14,878 bases of DNA from Physocladia obscura (taxonomy: Eukaryota; Chytridiomycota; Chytridiomycetes; Chytridiales; Chytriomycetaceae), in the NCBI GenBank assembly GCA_027596945.1, contig JADGJH010000461.1, forward strand, positions 1-14,878, written 5' to 3'. Shown piece after piece: positions 8,266-14,878 of the stretch; within the stretch, counting starts at the first letter, position 1, and each line of letters opens with the position of its first letter. The notes beneath the pieces were generated by a model. That model was not told where the DNA came from, searched no databases, and was given only the letters and a program-made list of their open reading frames with translations. Both the position numbers and the translations under genes were made by a program.

Positions 8266-11200
8266 TCATCTCTGTTAATTTCGCCTTCGAGTTCTTCCAC
8301 TTCTTCCACCTCTTCCACTTCTTCCTCCCCTCCCTCTTCTTCCTCTTCATAAACGTATTCAACTTCTAATGCAATAGATTGATTAATAATCATTCTTTTC
8401 GAAAGCAAAAATATATCTTCACCTTCAACTTCCGCTTCTTCCACTTCTTCTTCTTCCTCTTCTTCTTCCTCTTCAACTTCAGTGCCATTTTTTATTATTA
8501 ATCCAACTTCAGATTTGTTCCTTGATTCTTCTGGTATAATATTCGCGTTATCATCAGGAGCAATCAAGGCAATAAACAAACCTTTGTCTTCATTTTCTTC
8601 CTCGTCTTCAGAGAGAGAATCATCAAGAAATGTTTCCAGCCCAGTATACTTTTTTCTTACAATTGGAGAAGTGCCAGGCTTCATTGAAGAAATGCGTGGC
8701 ATTATCTTCATTTGTCCCATTGCACTATTCGACGAAGAATGCTGTGGTTGTAATTGTAAATCATTGCTCCTCACAGAAACAGATTTCGCTGGGCCATTCC
8801 ATCCAGGCAAAGGCGGAACTTGCAACTCAACAGCGGCGTCACGTAACTCACGTCCCTTTACAATGTCTGCCCACTCTGGCAACGGCATGTACCCGCGCAC
8901 AGCAACATTAAATGAATGCGATAAGCTGCCCAACGTGAGCTTTGACAAACCTGCTTCCTTTTTTTCATTGTTGCTGACAGTCGGAGCAAACTTCGGCGCC
9001 ATTAAAATAGCATTCAATTTCCCAGAAAATAGGCCGTTTCTAGTGTTTTGTGTTGAGACAAGGCTCTTCAACAGCCGTGCGCGGTCACGTACGTCCCATC
9101 CAACATCGTAGCGAGCAAGATTGAGGACATGTTCCCAAAGGGCTGCAACTGTTTGTTGTGCTTTTTCATTCGCGACGTCGCCACTTTGTGTGACGGTGGT
9201 TGCAATTATCTTTGCCCCAAAGGTCAAAACTTGAAGCTTTACAATTTGGCTTTCGGCAGAAAATTTTTTAACTGCAACTCGGAATGCATCATGAGCAATT
9301 TTCGGAATGTCGCAAGCGCGAGCCATTGGCACTGCGATGGCATCTAAACTACGCGCAAGAGTTACAATTAGAGAAGTAGTCTTACTACTTGCAGCAAATG
9401 CAGCCGTCGATTGAAGAAACAGACGACGCGTTACAATAACACTTTCAGCAACAATATTTCTATTTTGAGGGTTGTTTTAAAAACAATATTAGAGCAAAAA
9501 TAAAATAACCAACCTTGATCACTAGCAAGTAAACCCGCAAGTACTGCCAAACATTCTCCAGCAACCGTCTCAACTTTTCCACACACCTTACCAATCAGCC
9601 GTATCACTTTGACAGCAAGTTCTAAATCCCAACTTCGAACCAAATCCTTCAATTTTCCAACTATTATCGTTGCATTTTCGGCACACACGATAACATCCAG
9701 GATTTCAAGTTTTAGATCCTTGACAAAAACGGCATCCTCTTCAAAAAGAAAAAATTGTCGCACGTAATCCTGAAGCAGGTGTGGATGCTTCCGTGCAAGT
9801 GTTGTAAGGTTTTGGAGGACATAGAACTGATGTTCAGATGATGAAGTGTGTAGGAGCCGTAAAAGAGCTTTTGTCGCTGAAACAAGTGAGTCTACCGGTG
9901 CTGCGTGAACAAGAAAACGAGCAGCAGCAAGAACCACAGCTGCGTTTCGGCTTTGTAAAAGTGGTACGCACGAAGTGAGAAGAAGTTTGTGATCAAAGTC
10001 CAGCTCCTATAATTTTAAAAAAGTTTTTGGCAGGTTGTGAGGTTCACAAATATAAACGGCACATTTTATACCTTTCCAGCCTCATTAAGCTTATTCGGAT
10101 CCACGAAATGGACTCTCGCGTATCTAAGCATCGCTCCCAAAATATCGATTTGAGCCCATTCATCAGCATCAATTAATAGTGTACACAGCTTTCTCCAATG
10201 AATATGAATTAAATCGAATCTTTCAGGACAGAGGTCATTTAAGCTAAGCACTGCACTGCCAAGTACAAGAGTACTATTATCATTCATGGATTGCTCAATA
10301 AGCTCCATGCATGCCTCTTGTTGATTTGGATCCGCGCTGACAAGTTTCGGTAACGCATTTGCAACCGCTTTACGCACATATGCACTCATGTCCATACTTG
10401 CTCTTTTCAAAGCAAGGAGAATTAACGGCGAAATCATTTGAACTGATAATTCATAAAATAATTTGAAACTTGGATTAAAATAAGAACAAGGATGAAAAGA
10501 AACCGCGAATTCCACTCAAAACTCTCAAAGCCATCGCCCTTATCATTGGGTTTCTGTCAGTAAGATCTCTCTGAAAAGTGTTAATTGAAAGAAGCGCAAG
10601 GTCTGGCTCCTCTTCGGCATATCGTAGCAAATAAATGTAGACGAGTTTTCGAACTTCAAATGACGTCGATGCAACGTTTTTTACGACGTCTAATTACGCT
10701 GCAGTAAATAAAGGGTAAGAAGAAAGTAATGACATACCAGGAAAAAAATTGCGTACGTTTTTTCCCTTTGACATTACCTAGTAAAAGTGAATATCAGCAT
10801 GTATAAACACATGAAACAACACCAAGTGTTTCCATTTCGAAATATTTGTGAGTTAGATGGGCCCTGTGGGTTGACATGTCCAAAGTATTCTCGTTAAAGC
10901 AATTCAAGATTTGCAGAAGTTCGTTGGCATAAAGGCAGCAATATGTTTGACGTTATGAGAATATATTTACCTCAATGAGTCTCTTGAGAGCGTTGATTTT
11001 TTCGAGTTCAAACTGCAAACAATATTGAAAAAGGAACGGTCGTAAGCAGCAGCCAGAGAAGAGACTGTGAGATCACTTAACCTTTGAAATCCAAGAGATA
11101 TCGCAAATCACCCATTCGTTCTTCGCACGTTTCATAAACATTGCCCATTGTGAGATCGCGAGATAGATTGCTACCGGCTTCAGAAGCAGCCGTTGCTATT

Positions 11201-11298
11201 TTACCAGCAGTATAAATTGGAATTAGTAAATGGCGGGATTGATTCGCCCGCAGAAAGTTACCGAAGGAAGCGGCTTTCTCATACAATTGATCCATCAT
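8262..11298 (-). CDS. AP-3 adaptor complex subunit beta (seven exons, two frame mismatches)
   Basis: Large adaptin of AP-3, which sorts cargo from Golgi/endosomes to the vacuole or lysosome. Exons by homology: 11298-11082, 11012-10971, 10777-10738, 10689-10504, 10442-10072, 10006-9514 and 9459-8262, about 848 residues. Diagnostic stretches are [99 protein letters not shown] and [14 protein letters not shown]. The C-terminus is a very acidic Glu-rich hinge, as in AP-3 beta. Oddities: with canonical GT-AG sites the exon 1/2 join has one base too many and the exon 6/7 join one too few. The near-universal segment after ARA (SILWLIGE in animal AP-3 beta) is also absent. The gene may be decaying, or these may be assembly errors. 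Identity is very secure; functionality is not. Confidence 0.93.
8290..8348. repeat. Polypyrimidine low-complexity tract
   Basis: The plus strand is almost pure C/T with ttcttccact-like words. It encodes part of the Glu/Gly/Val-rich acidic tail of AP-3 beta on the minus strand. A second similar tract lies at about 8430-8480. Such tracts are prone to slippage and length variation. Confidence 0.85.
10738..10777 (-). other. 40-nt micro-exon of AP-3 beta
   Basis: The segment codes [13 protein letters not shown] plus one base. It is bounded by ACTAG upstream and GTATGT downstream on the minus strand. It fills exactly the gap between LKRLIE and DVVKNVAS in the adaptin and keeps phase on both sides (0 in, 1 out). 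The preceding intron (10970-10778) is 193 nt, longer than all others here. Confidence 0.88.
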
Positions 11299-11639
11299 AT
11301 TTCAATTTCAAAAATTAATGTTCCGCAAAACTCCTGAGTAATACGAATGAAATTGCAGTGAATGCAAAGAGTGACGGCATTCCAGTGAGGCAACCTTAAA
11401 TAAAATAGGCGGCATACACTTTTTCAAAACAGTGATTTTCTGGATTTCTTAAACACAACGAACTGACATTCACTCAATGAAATTGTTCCAGTTCAAACAT
11501 ACGAGCGAAAAGAGATACTTTAAAATTGACGCGGTTACAAAAATTCGACTCTTCTGAAAGAAGTAAGAAATCCAGAGATGTGGCACCCTGAAAAGGTGAG
11601 AAAATGAGCAAACGAAGCACAAAACAAACGTGATATCCA
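11299..11639. promoter_or_regulatory. Region between AP-3 beta and the kinase pseudogene
   Basis: About 340 bp upstream of the minus-strand AP-3 beta start and upstream of the plus-strand kinase pseudogene. It presumably carries the AP-3 beta promoter. No motif, RNA gene or reading frame of interest was seen. Confidence 0.4.
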
Positions 11640-12803
11640 TATCAACAATATCCTTTCCAAGCAATACTGACAAGAGTTGCAAGAGTGCGGCCGAGCAGAA
11701 GGCTCGCGAAGCAATTACACTTGCGCTTTGCAGCGACGGGTTTCCGCATATGCGATTCGCGGTTTGCCAGGCTATTAGATTCGGGAGCAATGGCGCAGTG
11801 TTGGCTGCCGTGGATCGCGTCAAGCGGACCGGAGTTACAATCAAACTCATTTACAAACCAGACGAATTGACATTGAATATTGATTCTCCCAATTCTGCTC
11901 TGAATCCTTTCCGAATTCTATGCTCAAAGTCATTGGTCCGCATTGCTTCCACATGAAATTACCGTTCTTCGCCATCTCGATTCCTCCCAAAATCATCGCC
12001 ATTTCTTGACAAGTCGCTGGCGAACTGGAAAGACTCAGAAAACTATTGCCTTGTGACGGAGCTGTTTGGCTCGGACCGGCTCCCTCAGACCCGTGTAGCC
12101 AACAACAACCCTACAAACAGTCAACCGCCTCCTTATTTCGTCAAAAAACTCATCAAAGAAGACAGTCTCAAATCCACTGCGTATAGCTGACTGCACTTCC
12201 GACCGCTGGGCATGGTCTCATACAATACGTCGCTTTATTCACCACACCGAAGGCCGCGTTTATGCCGTTGCCGCCCATAAAGCGCATAATCAAACAAATT
12301 GCACCCGGACTCGCTCATCTTCACGCAAACGAAATTTACCATACCGACGTGAAATATGAATACATTTCCGTCCAATCATCCTCCACCTAAACCAAGGTGA
12401 ACGCAAAGCTTGCTGAATTCGAACACGTGCGGTTCATTGCAGCCGAAGTGATAGTAACATATGGAACACGAGCAGTGTCCCCATCTGAGTTTCTTGCCGA
12501 CGCACCATTCAACCGTGGTCAGCTCGATGGACGAATGAGCGATGTTTTCGCACTTTGGATCGTGTTATATAGTCTGCCGAATAATACTGGTGCTTCTTAT
12601 CCTCCAATACTGCACCATGGGTCATTTAAGGATCTTGTAACGGTACATGGAGGAGTACAGTTTTATCCGATGTTGGGAATTTCAGATTTGGATGTGTGTG
12701 GCTGGGATTTATTGAGGGGAATCTGAATGATTAATCCATCACAGAGATTTCAATAGAAGATGCTTTGGAAGATCGATGGTTGAATGCTGTTGTTGATATT
12801 TGA
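11640..12803 (+). pseudogene. Decayed protein kinase, paralogue of the downstream kinase
   Basis: It aligns piecewise to the intact kinase at 13258-14595. Pieces: FGSNGAVLAA then VTIKLIYK (glycine loop and beta3 lysine), NYCLVTELFGSDR (hinge, ~12041-12078), SDRWAWSH (~12198-12221), PLPPIKRIIKQIA then YHTDVKYEY (12265-12363; catalytic loop HGDIKVEN in the intact copy), AEFEHV (in place of ADFGHS), SEFLADAPF, LDGRMSDVFAL and, in a shifted frame, SIEDALEDRWLNAV at the end. Defects: stops at 11954, 12388 and 12724; frame changes between ~12090 and 12201, between 12210 and 12262, and near 12752; and loss of the DFG glycine and the catalytic-loop asparagine. It cannot make an active kinase. Confidence 0.9.
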
Positions 12804-13257
12804 CAGGTGGTTTTGAATTGCAACTGGGTTGAACCTTGTCTTGATCTTGAACCTTTTTATAAGCAGTATTTTTGCATTTCTAGTTTTTCTTTCGGTCCAA
12901 GTCTGTGACTTTATGCAGAATCTGGCTTTTTCATCTACTTACAAATAATCTTGTTTAAGTTTAACAATCATGTAATATATTTTTTCAAGTGGCGAATTTT
13001 TTTTCGCCAATTAAAAATTGACTTAAAAAAATTTTTAAGAGGGTGATAAGAGAATGGATGGGCGAATTAAAAGTGCGCAACAGAATGGGAAAGTTATTTT
13101 TTCTGGGAGAAAGTTGAATGCGGACAGATTTCGTTGCAAGTGCACCGTGGTAAATTTAGCTTAACCACATCCATTCTCCACGTCATCGAAAAGTGATACA
13201 AATGGTCAGATTCGAAAAAGCAGAAAAAAAATATCAACTGCGCAAGTGGAAATAACA
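12804..13257. promoter_or_regulatory. Intergenic region upstream of the intact kinase
   Basis: About 450 bp of AT-rich sequence between the pseudogene and the intact kinase. It holds a perfect hairpin at 12991-13010 and A/T runs around 13010-13040. The kinase promoter is presumably here, but no specific element was recognised. Confidence 0.45.
12991..13010. other. Perfect hairpin with T-rich loop
   Basis: A 7-bp stem tggcgaa/ttcgcca encloses a loop of six T. It lies roughly 190 bp after the kinase pseudogene and 250 bp before the intact kinase start. It could relate to 3'-end processing or simply be chance in T-rich sequence. Confidence 0.5.
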
Positions 13258-14595
13258 ATGGCTGTAACAGCAATGCAAACAGCAACAGCAGTTACAACAG
13301 CGGCAACTGGTGCTGGTGTAAAACGTGCATTCTCGAGGAGCCGAACTTCGTCGGTGGCTTCTGTAGCACCAACAACAGCAGCAGTAACGACATCAGCCAA
13401 CGCGAATTCGGACTTCGCAATGAGTGAAGCAGAAATGAAAAACGTGCGGATTGTCGTTCCGGCGGACATTGCGGCGCTGGCGGGCGGGCGTGACAAGACA
13501 CAAACGTCGCCGTCAACACTGTACGGCGGGCTTTCGTCCGAAAACAAGGCGCGCGTTGCCGTTGCCCAAAGCTTTGCCCTGAGCCCGTTTAAAATGCTCG
13601 TCAAATACAAAGTTGCGCGCATTGTTGGCTTTGGCTCCAATGGCGTTGTTCTCGCTGCCTCGTCTATCGAGTTATCAACTCCGGTCGCCATCAAGGTGAT
13701 TTACAAGTCGCATGTATCTTCAAAACTTATCAGGAATCCCACCGAAATCGACGTTTTGAAATCCATCAACGATCAAACGAAGGACAATGAGTCGAGCAAT
13801 ATTATCACGTATATCGAGGACTGGCAGGATGCGAACCACTTTTACTTGGTTACTGAACTCTTTGGCTCGGATTGGCTTGCCGCGTCTCCAGCTTCCTCCG
13901 ATGAAATGGATCCGCTGGTGTTCAAGGCTGTTTTTGAAAACACGCCTTCCGTAAAAATCTCACTTCCATTTTCAGCTGGTTCTTCTGACTTGTGGGCCTG
14001 GTCATACGCTCACCGTGCCCATGTTTGGGAAACCTCGCACCAGACACACTCGATGCTCCCGCTGCGCCCCATCAAGCAACTGATCAAGCAACTCGCGAAC
14101 GCTCTTTCCAAAATACACCATCTTGGCTTTTACCACGGCGACATTAAAGTTGAAAATGTCCTTGTCCAGTCTGGTGGTGACAACGGCCCTGAAATTAAAC
14201 TCGCAGATTTCGGACACTCAAAACACTCGTCGTTTGGCATTAAATGCTATGGAACTCAGGAAGTGTCTGTGCCAGAGTTTTTGGCCGACTGTCCTTACAT
14301 ACCTGAAATGCTTGACGGGCGTGCCAGCGACATTTTCGCTCTTGGAATGGTTATGTTCGTTGTGTTGAATGAGAGTGGCGAGCTCCCACGTGCTGTCAAG
14401 GCTATAAAGTCGGGAAAACTCGGGTACGACCAATTAATGCACAATAACCAGGATAATGGGCTTTTCCCCTTTGATGCTATAACTGATGCTGATGTCTACT
14501 CCCAAAATCTTCTGGATGGAATGTGCTGCATTGACCCAACTCTTCGCTTGACTATTGACCAAGTTTTGGTGCATCCATGGCTGTCGGATGCTTGA
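13258..14595 (+). CDS. Intact Ser/Thr-type protein kinase
   Basis: The single-exon frame of 445 residues starts at the ATG at 13258; an in-frame GTG at 13246 is not a likely start. Residues 1-~110 are an Ala/Thr/Ser-rich extension with no known domain. The kinase domain follows: glycine loop GFGSNG (124-129), VAIK lysine (146), hinge LVTELFGSDW, catalytic loop HGDIKVEN (D295, K297, N300), ADFG (D317), GTQEVSVPEF in the APE region, SDIFALGM (F helix) and VHPWLSDA near the C-terminus. All catalytic residues are present. Position R of HRD is Gly, so activation-loop control by the RD arginine is unlikely. About 60 residues are inserted between hinge and helix E (~207-272). Substrates and subfamily are not recognisable. 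A dead paralogue lies immediately upstream. Confidence 0.93.
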   Translation: MAVTAMQTATAVTTAATGAGVKRAFSRSRTSSVASVAPTTAAVTTSANANSDFAMSEAEMKNVRIVVPADIAALAGGRDKTQTSPSTLYGGLSSENKARVAVAQSFALSPFKMLVKYKVARIVGFGSNGVVLAASSIELSTPVAIKVIYKSHVSSKLIRNPTEIDVLKSINDQTKDNESSNIITYIEDWQDANHFYLVTELFGSDWLAASPASSDEMDPLVFKAVFENTPSVKISLPFSAGSSDLWAWSYAHRAHVWETSHQTHSMLPLRPIKQLIKQLANALSKIHHLGFYHGDIKVENVLVQSGGDNGPEIKLADFGHSKHSSFGIKCYGTQEVSVPEFLADCPYIPEMLDGRASDIFALGMVMFVVLNESGELPRAVKAIKSGKLGYDQLMHNNQDNGLFPFDAITDADVYSQNLLDGMCCIDPTLRLTIDQVLVHPWLSDA

Positions 14596-14878
14596 ACTGC
14601 TTTCGAATCAAATCAAACTGAACTCAACATAATGAATGGCGCTGTTGCTATTTATATCTGATGCATCGTGAAGAGAGGTTGAAAATATCCTCCTTCTTTG
14701 TCGATATCCTCTCTCTATTTTCTTGGATTAAAAAAACTGGACCCGACGGCACAAGAAGGGAAAAAAAAGTAGGAATACCGAGTTTTTTCCTTTTTTTTTT
14801 TTCTTTGCAGAGCTTGGGCTGTGCTGTCTTTATTTTCTTGTTTTCTTGTATTTTTCATTATACTTTACCATATCATTC
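14596..14878. other. 3' flank of the kinase gene
   Basis: About 280 bp to the window edge without a gene. It is T-rich, with a T12 run near 14788-14800 and a gatatcctctctctatt pyrimidine stretch near 14703. It presumably includes the kinase 3' UTR and poly(A) site. No canonical AATAAA was seen. Confidence 0.45.

Noticed and set aside
8482..9111. 209-codon plus-strand frame opposite AP-3 beta
   Set aside because: It is the antisense shadow of the conserved AP-3 beta coding exon and shows no domain of its own.
11470..11850. 126-codon minus-strand frame near the kinase pseudogene
   Set aside because: It overlaps the plus-strand kinase homology and has no independent similarity.
13206..13694. 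162-codon minus-strand frame opposite the kinase N-terminus
   Set aside because: It is the complement of the Ala/Thr/Ser-rich coding sequence, whose codon bias leaves the reverse frame open.
1..14878. CRISPR arrays, bacterial operons, riboswitches or phage genes
   Set aside because: The window is eukaryotic; the only ordered repeats are the 35-bp x3 minisatellite and one imperfect duplication, with no spacers.

Overview
The window looks like a nuclear contig from an intron-rich, AT-rich early-diverging fungus, most likely a chytrid. That placement is an inference. It rests on short GT-AG introns (about 45-80 nt) inside fungal-type genes, an AP-3 beta subunit resembling fungal ones, a multicopy kinase family and a decayed Ty3/gypsy element. 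No prokaryotic features are visible.

Layout. 1-~1700 (minus): a broken Ty3/gypsy pol region (protease, reverse transcriptase, start of RNase H) running off the left edge. 1912-2280 (plus): a probable kinase relic that ends in a 35-bp x3 tandem repeat. 2280-3860: gene-poor, with homopolymer tracts and an imperfect ~35-bp duplication. 3862-7656 (minus): a six-exon gene whose N-terminus is an OB fold of the shelterin TPP1/ACD (Tpz1) type, followed by about 970 mostly low-complexity residues. 7657-8261: intergenic, with unexplained coding-like plus-strand segments near 8032-8265. 8262-11298 (minus): a seven-exon AP-3 complex beta subunit gene with two one-base frame mismatches at splice junctions and a missing conserved HEAT-repeat segment. 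~11640-12803 (plus): a kinase pseudogene. 13258-14595 (plus): an intact single-exon paralogue of that kinase.

Best candidate for something new: the TPP1/ACD-like gene. Its exons splice cleanly in frame across five introns. The resulting OB fold carries the family signatures, including an acidic stretch at the position of the telomerase-binding TEL patch. It also has a basic insertion inside the fold and a tail far longer than in animal TPP1 or fission yeast Tpz1. The second theme is gene decay: one live kinase, one dead neighbour, one more distant relic, a dead retroelement, and an AP-3 beta gene that is either decaying or affected by assembly errors.

The genes do not form a pathway. AP-3 acts in vesicle sorting to the vacuole, TPP1 at telomeres, and the kinase target is unknown.
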